A stretch of DNA of 64,000 bases. Origin: Helicobacter_J cappadocius. GTDB taxonomy: Bacteria; Campylobacterota; Campylobacteria; Campylobacterales; Helicobacteraceae. This document shows, piece after piece, positions 17,506 to 24,913 of the stretch. The notes beneath the pieces were generated by a model. It made no database searches and had not been told where the DNA came from. It saw only the letters and a list, made by a program, of their open reading frames with translations. Location: NCBI RefSeq assembly GCF_030686155.1, contig NZ_JAUPEV010000006.1, forward strand, positions 1 to 64,000, read 5' to 3'. The position numbers and the translations under genes are program-made. Each line of letters begins with the position of its first letter. Position 1 is the first letter of the stretch.

Positions 17506-18276
17506 ATGAAAACATTAAAAATCATCGCATTATCAACCCTTCTAAGTTCAAGTATTTTTGCAGGGGATTTAAAAGTTGGAGCTACTCCTGTTCCTGCTGC
17601 AGAAATATTAGAATTTGCCAAACCGATCCTAGCAAAACAAGGAGTAAATCTCATTGTACAAAGCTTCACAGATTATGTAACCCCTGATATTTCACTCAAT
17701 GAAGGATCAAGCGATGCAAACCTTTATCAACATAAACCATTTTTAGACAAAATGAACAAAGATAGAGGATTCTCTCTTGTGGCTATAAAACCAATATATA
17801 TTGTTCCTTTGGGATTTTATTCCAAAAAATACAAAAGTATTGCAGAGATAAAAGATAAATCCACAATTGCTCTTCCTAATGATCCTACAAACTACTCTAG
17901 GGCACTGATACTGCTAAATGATAATGGGCTTATTAAACTCAAAGATCCTAGTAACTTAGACTCCACAGAATTTGACATCATAGAAAATCCCAAAAAACTC
18001 AAATTCAAACAAGTTGAAGCCGCTATGCTCCCAAAAGTGCTTGATGGAATAGATGCAGCTGTCATCAATGCAAACTACGCACTTCAAGCTGGAATGAGTC
18101 TAAAACAGGCATTTTTTCACGAAAATGGAAAATCAATCTATACTAATGTTTTAGCTGCTAGAAAAGATAACGAGGATAATCCTGATATCAAAAAACTAAC
18201 AAAGGTCTTAAGTAGCAAAGAAGTAAAAAATTTTATACTCAAAAAATACAAAGGTGAAATCATTCCGGTAGAATAA
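17506..18276 (+). CDS. metQ: Methionine-binding protein MetQ, first copy
   Basis: 256-residue NlpA-family solute-binding protein for methionine. The signal peptide ends in SSSIFAG, a type I site without lipobox Cys, so it is a soluble periplasmic protein rather than the usual lipoprotein. Family strings: LKVGATPVPAAEILEFAKP, SFTDYVTPDISLNEGSSDANLYQHKPFLD and IALPNDPTNYSRALILL. Ten nt separate it from metI. A second copy follows directly. Confidence 0.9.
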   Translation: MKTLKIIALSTLLSSSIFAGDLKVGATPVPAAEILEFAKPILAKQGVNLIVQSFTDYVTPDISLNEGSSDANLYQHKPFLDKMNKDRGFSLVAIKPIYIVPLGFYSKKYKSIAEIKDKSTIALPNDPTNYSRALILLNDNGLIKLKDPSNLDSTEFDIIENPKKLKFKQVEAAMLPKVLDGIDAAVINANYALQAGMSLKQAFFHENGKSIYTNVLAARKDNEDNPDIKKLTKVLSSKEVKNFILKKYKGEIIPVE

Positions 18277-18333
18277 AATCTTTGTTTTTGCGATTTTTTG
18301 ACATTATTTAAAAAACTACATAAAGGAAAATAA

Positions 18334-19113
18334 ATGAAGAAATTCAAATTAATCATCAGCTTTTTGGTTTTATTTAGCGGTTTTCAGGTGGCTTTCGCAG
18401 AAGTCTTAAAAGTTGGAGCAACACCCATTCCACACGCACAGATTTTAAACTTTATTGTTCCTGCGCTGAAAAAAGAAGGGATTGATCTTAAGGTTATTGA
18501 ATTCACTGATTATGTAACACCAAACCTTGCCTTAGCAGACAAATCTCTGGATGCAAACTTTATGCAACATGAACCCTATTTGAAAAAATTCGACCAAGAT
18601 AGAGGGCTAAATCTAATCGCCATTGCAAAAATCCATGTAGAGCCATTGGGATTTTATTCCAAAAAAATAAAATCTATTGACGAACTCAAAGATGGGGCAA
18701 CTATTGCCATTCCAAACGATCCAAGCAATGGCGGGAGAGCTCTTATTTTGCTTCATAATCACGGGCTTATCAAATTAAAAGATCCTACTAATCTTTATGC
18801 AACAGAATTTGATATCATAGAAAATCCCAAAAAAATAAAAATTCGCCCCCTTGAAGCAGCAATGCTTTCAAAATCTCTGAATGATGTTGATGGAGCCGTT
18901 ATTAATGGTAACTACGCTCTCCAAGCTGGACTTAAAACCAAAGATGCTATTTTTACAGAGGGTCCTGAATCTCCCTACGCCAATGTTCTAGTAGTAAGAA
19001 AGGGTGATGAGAATAGACCTAGCATAATCAAACTAAAAAATGCTTTACAAAGTGAAGAAGTGCGAAAATTTATTTTGGATACCTATCAGGGCGAGATTGT
19101 TCCTGCATTTTAA
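18334..19113 (+). CDS. Methionine-binding protein MetQ, second copy
   Basis: 259-residue NlpA/MetQ paralog of the preceding gene, with the same string order (LKVGATPIPHAQILNF, EFTDYVTPNLALADKSLDANFMQHEPYL, IAIPNDPSNGGRALILL, EFDIIENPKK). The signal peptide ends in FQVAFAE with no lipobox Cys. Both copies have intact frames and clear divergence (for example NPTNYSR versus NPSNGGR contexts in the ligand loop), suggesting different ligand preference served by one MetNI. It is followed by an aminotransferase whose ATG overlaps this stop (TAATG). Confidence 0.9.
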   Translation: MKKFKLIISFLVLFSGFQVAFAEVLKVGATPIPHAQILNFIVPALKKEGIDLKVIEFTDYVTPNLALADKSLDANFMQHEPYLKKFDQDRGLNLIAIAKIHVEPLGFYSKKIKSIDELKDGATIAIPNDPSNGGRALILLHNHGLIKLKDPTNLYATEFDIIENPKKIKIRPLEAAMLSKSLNDVDGAVINGNYALQAGLKTKDAIFTEGPESPYANVLVVRKGDENRPSIIKLKNALQSEEVRKFILDTYQGEIVPAF

Positions 19114-20255
19114 TGAATATCAAATTTTTAGATCTCGCCAAAGAATATCAGGACTTGAAAACTGAGCTAGACTCAGCGATATTTAAAACCCTCAAAAACA
19201 GTTCTTTTGTTGGTGGAAAAAATGTAGAGGACTTTGAAGTTAATTTTGCTAATTTTTTAGGTGCGAGGGGTTGTGTAGGAGTCGGCAATGGTACAGATGC
19301 ACTAGAAATTGCACTCAGGGCTTTGAATTTACCAAAAGATAGTGAAATTATCTTACCTGCAAACTCATTTATAGCATCTATAGAAGCTGTTCTCAACAGT
19401 GGATATAAAGCTGTATTAGTTGATTGTGCGGATGATTTTTTAATCGACACTGATTGCATAAAAAATGCACTGACCTCAAAAACTACTGCTATATTGCCAG
19501 TACATCTTTATGGAAGAGCATGTAATATGCAAAAAATATTAGACATTGCACATGAAAATCATCTCAAAATCATTGAAGATTGTGCTCAAGCACACGGAGC
19601 AAAAAGCATTATAAATGAAAAGCTCCGAAACGTTGGTCATATAGGTGATATAGGATGCTTTAGTTTTTACCCGGGTAAAAATTTAGGAGCATACGGTGAT
19701 GCTGGAGCTATCAGTAGCAATGATATAGAATTGCTTGAAAAATGCAGAAGCATAGCCAATCACGGCGTCAATACAAAAGATAGATACAATCATAGGTTGC
19801 TTGGTCGGAATTCTCGTCTTGATGGGATTCAAGCTGCCATACTTGATGTCAAACTCAAATATTTATCTACTTCAAATCAACATCGCAGATATATTGCTCA
19901 TCTTTATACCCAAAAACTCTCTGAAATTCCATACATCATAACTCCACCATCGCCATTATATGAAGATCATTGTGTATGGCATTTATATACCATTATGATT
20001 CCTAGCACTTCTGAAAAAAGAAATCAACTCCAAGAATACTTACAAAACAATGGCATATCCACAGGCATCCACTATCCAAAATCATTAAGTCAAATCAAAG
20101 CAATTTATGAAAATCCTAACTGTATTTTACACCCATCTCCTAAAGCCGAACAATATGCACAAAGCACTCTAAGTCTTCCTATAGGAAACCATATCGAGGA
20201 AAAAGAGGTAGATTATATTTGTAAGGTGATTGAAAGGTTCTGCGAGACTAATTAA
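19113..20255 (+). CDS. DegT/DnrJ/EryC1/StrS-family sugar aminotransferase
   Basis: 380-residue PLP-dependent aminotransferase acting on nucleotide-linked keto-sugars. Substrate-entry motif VGVGNGTDALEIALRAL near 58, PVHLYGRACNM near 131, ED(C)AQAHGA with the PLP-stacking Asp, and the PLP Lys in FSFYPGKNLGAYGDAGAI near 187. The closest named relatives from motif memory are the FdtB/QdtB type (3-keto-sugar aminotransferases). Its ATG overlaps the metQ2 stop, so it is co-translated with methionine uptake genes, an unexplained pairing. It probably makes an amino sugar for surface glycan; no partner dehydratase is adjacent. Confidence 0.88.
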   Translation: MNIKFLDLAKEYQDLKTELDSAIFKTLKNSSFVGGKNVEDFEVNFANFLGARGCVGVGNGTDALEIALRALNLPKDSEIILPANSFIASIEAVLNSGYKAVLVDCADDFLIDTDCIKNALTSKTTAILPVHLYGRACNMQKILDIAHENHLKIIEDCAQAHGAKSIINEKLRNVGHIGDIGCFSFYPGKNLGAYGDAGAISSNDIELLEKCRSIANHGVNTKDRYNHRLLGRNSRLDGIQAAILDVKLKYLSTSNQHRRYIAHLYTQKLSEIPYIITPPSPLYEDHCVWHLYTIMIPSTSEKRNQLQEYLQNNGISTGIHYPKSLSQIKAIYENPNCILHPSPKAEQYAQSTLSLPIGNHIEEKEVDYICKVIERFCETN

Positions 20256-20274
20256 ATCCCCGCAGAATGAATGA

Positions 20275-20772
20275 TTATTTAAAATCTTTGAGCAATAAAT
20301 CCTGTGTATTCATTACACCAATGCCATGATCTAAAAGTTTTCTAGCAATATCTTGAGCTTCTTTTAAAGAGTGCATTTTTGCTGTGCCGCACTGATAGAT
20401 GTTGAGCTCTGGAATATCCTTTTCATCTTTTACCCTCAAAACATCTCTCATACTTGCCTCCCAAGCATCTCTAACATCATAAGAATCAGGTTCTCCAATA
20501 AGGCTCATATAAAATCCTGTGCGACATCCCATTGGTGAAATATCAATAATTTCTACTTTGGAATTATTCAAATGTTCCCTCATAAATCCTGCAAACAAAT
20601 GCTCAAGTGTATGGATTCCTTTTTCACTCAAGATATCTTGATTTGGCTTACAAAAACGCAGATCAAAAACTGATATTTTATCCCCCTTTGGGGTTTGCAT
20701 ACTCTTTGCAAGTCTAACTGCAGGAGCTGGCATAATGGTATGATCAACCTTGAAACTATCTAATAAAGGCAT
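20275..20772 (-). CDS. luxS: S-ribosylhomocysteine lyase (AI-2 synthase)
   Basis: 165-residue LuxS, splitting S-ribosylhomocysteine to homocysteine and DPD, the AI-2 precursor. Zinc ligands are in HTLEHLFAGF and the C-terminal CGTAKMHS; the catalytic Cys lies in GCRTGFYM. The start is the ATG at 20772 giving MPLLDSFKVDH, behind AAAGGAGTTTTT; a longer reading from 20811 has no support. It connects sulfur-amino-acid recycling with the methionine importer just upstream, which is convergent with it. Confidence 0.95.
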   Translation of the reverse strand: MPLLDSFKVDHTIMPAPAVRLAKSMQTPKGDKISVFDLRFCKPNQDILSEKGIHTLEHLFAGFMREHLNNSKVEIIDISPMGCRTGFYMSLIGEPDSYDVRDAWEASMRDVLRVKDEKDIPELNIYQCGTAKMHSLKEAQDIARKLLDHGIGVMNTQDLLLKDFK

Positions 20773-20866
20773 AAAAACTCCTTTGAAATAATAAAATAAT
20801 ATCACTCTCAATTATATCAAAATTGAGATATAATTGAACCCTACTAAGTAAGACAAGGAGAAACTT

Positions 20867-21385
20867 ATGAAACATTATTTTTTTAGCATATTAGCACTAT
20901 TTTTTGCGTTCGGTTGTGCTCAGATACAAAGTCCTCAAATCACTCAAACAGAACCAAAATGTCCCGCTCCACTTGCAAAAATCCATATTGAATCTATCAA
21001 AGCTGGGCAAAATGATCTCAATATAGCTCCTGATCAAATAAAAAAACTACTTGATGAAAATCTAAAAGATAATTGCTTTGTATTAGAAGATAGCGATGAT
21101 GGATATATTGGAAATATTTCCTATAGCACATCGTTAAAAAGCTCTTCTGAAGAAAAAATTGCTAGTTCAAAACAACAATCTCAAGCAACTTCAGAGGTCA
21201 AAATCTCACTTAAAAAAGGTGGGATCACTAGAACTTTTTCAGGAAAAAGCAATATTGAGCTTAGTGGAAAAAAGATTCTAAGTATTGGTTCTAATGCAAA
21301 CATAACTCCAGAAATCAAAAATGAATCTATTTCTAAGGCACTAAAAGCAGCTTATGAAAGTGCCATTAAGAGTTTTGAACAGTAA
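20867..21385 (+). CDS. Putative outer-membrane lipoprotein, 172 residues
   Basis: The signal peptide ends in FFAFGC, a lipobox with Cys17. The mature part has a compact domain (APLAKIHIESIKAGQ, IKKLLDENLKDNCFVLED) and a Ser/Lys/Gln-rich middle (about 75-110). It ends in NITPEIKNESISKALKAAYESAIKSF, reminiscent of small Campylobacterota lipoproteins that assemble complexes in the periplasm, but I do not recognise the family. It has an AAGGAG ribosome site. A 57-residue lipoprotein gene follows after 20 nt. Confidence 0.75.
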   Translation: MKHYFFSILALFFAFGCAQIQSPQITQTEPKCPAPLAKIHIESIKAGQNDLNIAPDQIKKLLDENLKDNCFVLEDSDDGYIGNISYSTSLKSSSEEKIASSKQQSQATSEVKISLKKGGITRTFSGKSNIELSGKKILSIGSNANITPEIKNESISKALKAAYESAIKSFEQ

Positions 21386-21405
21386 TTAAAAAATAAGGAC
21401 AAAAG

Positions 21406-21579
21406 ATGAAGCCTTTCAAGATCTATTTTTTAGTAGCTATCTGCACAATCCTTGTATTTATAGGATGTGCAGCTAAAAAACCAAAACCTCAAACAACCTA
21501 CACAACAATAAAATGCGAGACTATCTGCAAAAATAATCATTGCAATCAAAAATGCATAGGAGTTGAAGAAGTCAAATAA
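21406..21579 (+). CDS. Small Cys-rich lipoprotein, 57 residues
   Basis: Starts at ATG 21406 with AAGGAC upstream and stops at TAA 21577-21579. The signal peptide ends in LVFIGC (lipobox). The short mature part is KKPKPQTTYTTIKCETICK followed by NNHCNQKCIGVEEVK, holding four further Cys residues in a CETICKNNHCNQKC pattern, which may form disulfides or bind metal. It directly follows the 172-residue lipoprotein and precedes a terminator, so the two form a two-gene lipoprotein unit. Function unknown. Confidence 0.7.
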   Translation: MKPFKIYFLVAICTILVFIGCAAKKPKPQTTYTTIKCETICKNNHCNQKCIGVEEVK

Positions 21580-21640
21580 TTAAATAGATTTTTCTCTTTA
21601 ATTTAAAAATTACTTATTTTTCAAATCTTTTCAAAAAATA

Positions 21641-21675
21641 AAACCGCTTTTTAAAGCCCAAAAAGCGGGTTTTTC
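21641..21675 (+). terminator. Intrinsic terminator after the lipoprotein pair
   Basis: AAACCGCTTTTT pairs with AAAAAGCGGGTTT (one bulged G) around a short AAAGCCC loop, and the downstream arm ends in TTTTT. A typical rho-independent terminator between the lipoproteins and the ferritin promoter. Confidence 0.8.
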
Positions 21676-21747
21676 AATATTTATTCCAAAAAATTATCCT
21701 AAAAAATCACAGAATTTTCTTCTCATTTACTTTTCTATTCTCATTTT

Positions 21748-21756
21748 TGATACAAT
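21748..21756 (+). promoter_or_regulatory. Candidate extended -10 promoter of the ferritin gene
   Basis: TGATACAAT (TGn plus TACAAT) lies about 33 nt upstream of the ferritin ATG in a T-rich tract, the usual form of sigma70 promoters in Campylobacterota. A second TATGATACAAAT follows immediately. No convincing Fur box is visible here. Confidence 0.4.
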
Positions 21757-21788
21757 TATGATACAAATTTAAATTACAAGGAGTTTTT

Positions 21789-22292
21789 ATGTTATCAAAA
21801 GAAGTTATTAAATTGTTGAATTCTCAAGTTCAGAAAGAAATGTTTTCTTCAAATCTTTATCTCAGTATGAGTTCTTGGTGTTATGAAAATAGTTTTGATG
21901 GTGCAGGGTTATTTCTCTCAGATCATGCAGAAGAAGAAAGAGATCATGCAAAAAGAATCATTACTTATTTAAATGAAACTGATTCACATGTAGAGTTGGC
22001 AAAAATAGATGCCCCTGAAAACAAATTCAAAAGTTTAGTTGAAGTGTTTGAGAAAACTTATAAACACGAAAAAGAGATTACTCTTTCTATTAATGAACTT
22101 GTAGATCATATGCTCAAAAACAAAGACTATCCAACTTTTAATTTTTTACAATGGTATGTCAATGAGCAACATGAAGAGGAGGCTCTTTTTAGAGGTATCG
22201 TAGATAAACTAAAACTTATCGGCGACAATGGAAATGGTCTTTATCTTGCAGATCAATACATCAAAAATATTGCTCTTTCAAGAAAAAAATAA
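21789..22292 (+). CDS. ftn: Non-heme ferritin
   Basis: 167-residue bacterial ferritin (H. pylori Pfr type) storing iron as a 24-mer. Ferroxidase-site residues are visible: Glu in QVQKEMFSSNLYLSMSSW, EEERDHAKRI with the E..H pair near 50, and the later Glu/Gln cluster FLQWYVNEQHEEEALFR near 130. No Met haem ligand region of bacterioferritin is evident. Strong AAGGAG ribosome site with 5-nt spacer. A GAGATGGC/GCCATCTC hairpin follows. Confidence 0.96.
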   Translation: MLSKEVIKLLNSQVQKEMFSSNLYLSMSSWCYENSFDGAGLFLSDHAEEERDHAKRIITYLNETDSHVELAKIDAPENKFKSLVEVFEKTYKHEKEITLSINELVDHMLKNKDYPTFNFLQWYVNEQHEEEALFRGIVDKLKLIGDNGNGLYLADQYIKNIALSRKK

Positions 22293-22299
22293 CCCTTTT

Positions 22300-22318
22300 G
22301 AGATGGCTAAGCCATCTC
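22300..22318. terminator. Hairpin between convergent ferritin and secreted-protein genes
   Basis: GAGATGGC, loop TAA, GCCATCTC: a perfect 8-bp stem 7 nt past the ferritin stop. It lies between two convergent genes, so it may stop transcription from both sides; the T-run on the plus strand is poor, while an A-rich run lies on the other side (AAAAAAATAACCC), favouring termination of the leftward gene. Confidence 0.55.
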
Positions 22319-22347
22319 GCTTTCTGAAAAAATTCTCTACCTTATTT

Positions 22348-22830
22348 TCAAAGAAATAGACGACGGAAGAATGTATGCATTTTGTGAAAAGCATTTGCAA
22401 AATCAAAACTTACTTTTACCTCTACAGATTTTCCTTGTAGTGCCGTTCTTTTTGCCTCATCAAGAAGATAATCTCCTTTTATAAAATATTCATAGTAATG
22501 GTCATTATCAGAACCGTTTAAAAGCTTCAATCCATGCCCCAAATCAATATCTTTATTTAAAAAATCCTCTCCAAAAATATTAGGAGACATCAAATAGTTG
22601 TAGTTAGATTTTTTGATACCAACTGATAAATGGGCGTTGAAAATATCTTTTTGATGAGATAAAAGAATGCTCACGGCACTTTTATCTGTTTTTATAGGCT
22701 TAATACAACCTTTTGCTTGGTCATTAGAGAGAGTGCAATAGAGATTATTTTCATTTGTTTGGCTACCAAAACCATCTTCTACAGAAATAAAAAATGTCAC
22801 TAGCAATAAAATAAATATTTTATTATTCAT
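22348..22830 (-). CDS. Unknown secreted protein, about 160 residues
   Basis: From the ATG at 22830 (GGAG six nt upstream; a longer reading from a GTG would consume that ribosome site) the protein has a signal peptide (about 1-22, FILLLVTFFISVEDGFG). It then has two Cys (LYCTLSNDQAKGCIKP) that could form a disulfide, and a mixed polar domain ending in a basic, aromatic tail FHKMHTFFRRLFL. No family recognised. It precedes no obvious partner; the GIY-YIG gene just upstream is in the same direction with a 29-nt gap to the coding region. Confidence 0.65.
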   Translation of the reverse strand: MNNKIFILLLVTFFISVEDGFGSQTNENNLYCTLSNDQAKGCIKPIKTDKSAVSILLSHQKDIFNAHLSVGIKKSNYNYLMSPNIFGEDFLNKDIDLGHGLKLLNGSDNDHYYEYFIKGDYLLDEAKRTALQGKSVEVKVSFDFANAFHKMHTFFRRLFL

Positions 22831-22870
22831 AGCATTCTCCACTTATTTTAACGATTATATTACATTATCA

Positions 22871-23605
22871 TCAATATAGATATCTTATAGGATTGGCACT
22901 TCCTTTGAGTTTGTCTGGAAGTTTTTTATCCAAATACAACTCACAAATCTCTTTTTCTTCAACTCTATTGCCTTCAAAACAATATCGATTATATTGATCT
23001 TTTGAATAAAAATACCATCCCCTACTATTAACCTTAAATATAGCCCGAATAATCCCTTTATATTCTGCGACAACATAATCTGCCTCATTTGCCTTATCAG
23101 GATTTAACACCCAACTTTTTCTTGTGGCTTCATAAATATCAGTATATCTATGATAGGTCTTATTAATATTAATACAGAGTAATTTATGGGGCTTATTGTG
23201 TATATCTAATAATTTGCAATTGTAGATTTGTTCTATTTCTCCAACACTTTTAATGCCCTTGTCCCATTGATGATGCCCTGCTATTATGTTTGTGATATTG
23301 GCGACAGATTTAAAATCCCTGAAAGTCAAAAAATCAATAAAGCTTGACTCCACAATAAAAGCCTCTTTTTCGCTTAGTCCATGTCGCAAAATATAATATT
23401 TTACCTTTTGCCCTTTAGCAATAATCTCTCTAATAATGTCAAGCTTATCATTTGTTTCCAAATCCAAAAGAGACGCTTTTGCATGTTCAAAAACTCGATT
23501 TTTTTGTCCCTTTCCAACATAAAAAATCTTGTTATCCAAAGGATTTATTAAAAGATACACATAAAAACCTATGCTTTCTTGAGTTTTTTGAGAAAAAACC
23601 TCCAA
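22871..23605 (-). CDS. GIY-YIG nuclease-domain protein
   Basis: 244 residues starting at TTG 23605 behind GAAAGGAG. The N-terminal domain (about 12-100) fits GIY-YIG endonucleases of the LEM-3/COG3680 kind: FYVYLLINP and FYVGKGQKNRVFEHAKA (G-x-G and Arg), and a Glu in EAFIVESSFIDFL as the metal ligand. The C-terminal half (about 120-244) contains SVGEIEQIYNCK and YHRYTDIYEATRKSWVLN, resembling the short DNA-binding motifs that end homing/phage GIY-YIG proteins. It could act on DNA in defence, mobility or repair; the role is not determined. It sits next to a decayed gene in an unstable stretch. Confidence 0.75.
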   Translation of the reverse strand: MEVFSQKTQESIGFYVYLLINPLDNKIFYVGKGQKNRVFEHAKASLLDLETNDKLDIIREIIAKGQKVKYYILRHGLSEKEAFIVESSFIDFLTFRDFKSVANITNIIAGHHQWDKGIKSVGEIEQIYNCKLLDIHNKPHKLLCININKTYHRYTDIYEATRKSWVLNPDKANEADYVVAEYKGIIRAIFKVNSRGWYFYSKDQYNRYCFEGNRVEEKEICELYLDKKLPDKLKGSANPIRYLY

Positions 23606-23629
23606 CTTGAACTCCTTTCAAAGTTACTT

Positions 23630-24515
23630 TCAATCAAAAAGAATATCTAGTGCGAGATAAAATGTTCCTGAGGAGAGCTTTTTTTTGCTTTTGTATGGAT
23701 TCTCTCATATCTTGTTGAAGTGGCTTGTTTTACAGATTCTAATTGATAAGCTCCATTAAAATACCTATAAAACAACAACTATAACCCAAATCAATACGTA
23801 CTCTTCTTAGGATTGTTTGAGAGATTCCTAAGTTCATATATACACCTGAATTGCTCGTATTTGTGCTATCTTTTTCTTTGATTTTTTTAAAGATTTCTCC
23901 GAAATTATAATCATATCCTATACCTAAAAATACCCCGAAAGGAGATCACCCCTTGGTAAAATCAAAAAGATAATCCACTCCAGCAGAAACGGTATAATGG
24001 GAATTATCGCTAGAGTCTTGGAATAGAACGTATTGATTTGGAGTGATTTTTAAATTTTCCATCTGAAACATAGAAATAAATCTTAATCCATTTCTTGGAG
24101 TGAAAAAATAGTTATAGCCAAATCTTCCTCCATAACTCATTGATGATTCGCTAGTAAAAATTTTTCTGATAAGGTTGTAGTACTAGTTGAACTCCCACCA
24201 CTAGTAATGTAACTCCTCCTGTCGATGAACAAACGGTTTCTCCAGTAGGTTTTTTTGTGCAAGTGAGTGTGCTTACACTTCTAGGTGTTGTATTTATTTC
24301 TTCCTTAAATCGATCTACCGACAAATCTTCATCAAAAAAGGCAACCCCAAACATACCCCCTATAAAAACCCACTTTTATCCCTAGCAATACTTCCATTGC
24401 CTATTGTTTCATCTGCAGACTTACCGGAGTTTAGCATACCAACAAAATCTTCAGTATTTTCTGTTGCTGATAAAAGTAATACGATAGATAAAATAATTAC
24501 TATCTTTTTAAGCAT
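23630..24515 (-). pseudogene. Decayed Helicobacter outer-membrane protein gene (multiple frameshifts)
   Basis: Read leftward from ATG 24515, a signal peptide and KSGFL run into a stop. Shifting frame at a T5 run restores GGMFGVAFFDEDLSVDRF. Another shift at AAAAATTTTT (near 24160) restores SESSMSYGGRFGYNYFFTP and GVDYLFDFTKG. A third near 23945 restores GVFLGIGYDYNF and GVYMNLGISQTILRRVR. A fourth and fifth lead to the C-terminal strand FYLALDILFD and the stop at 23632-23630. These short alternating strands and the terminal aromatic strand are those of Helicobacter outer-membrane beta-barrels (Hop/Hof-like). At least four indels mean it is dead, not just phase-off. Confidence 0.75.
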
Positions 24516-24661
24516 AAAAACATCTGATATATTATTTTTTAATACAAAATTATATTAAAAATACAATTAATATTTTCTTATTTTGTTTAATTATTTTTAT
24601 ATGGATTTATCATAAAATAATGGTTAATATATGTCTAAAAGATAATTCAAAAAGGAGATTG

Positions 24662-24913
24662 ATGAAAAGAGTTCTGTTGTTTCTGTTTATATGTTCGATT
24701 TTATCAGCAAATAGTTCCATGCCAATGCCCATTCAAGGAAAATTTCCCAAACATCTTGATGAATGTATAGATGGATATTTATATCGCGTATTTATTGATG
24801 ATAAAGGGCAAATTATTCCAAGTTCCATTCATCAGGTCTTAGAGAAAAGCTCTTTGCACGAAAAAATTCTTCCAAAAACTTGCAAGATAGAAACACAAAA
24901 ACCTGTTAAATAG
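24662..24913 (+). CDS. Small secreted protein, 83 residues
   Basis: ATG 24662 with AAAGGAG seven nt upstream; the longer reading from 24620 lacks a ribosome site. The signal peptide (about 1-18, LLFLFICSILSANS) is followed by a short Pro/Met stretch and two Cys residues (DECIDGYLYR, KTCKIETQ). Unknown family. The 3' end overlaps the convergent MATE gene by 8 nt. Confidence 0.65.
   Translation: MKRVLLFLFICSILSANSSMPMPIQGKFPKHLDECIDGYLYRVFIDDKGQIIPSSIHQVLEKSSLHEKILPKTCKIETQKPVK

Noticed and set aside
20237..20261. TTCTGCG/CGCAGAA inverted repeat near the end of the sugar aminotransferase
   Set aside because: Loop of about 16 nt, partly in the coding region and no T-run, so not convincing as a terminator.
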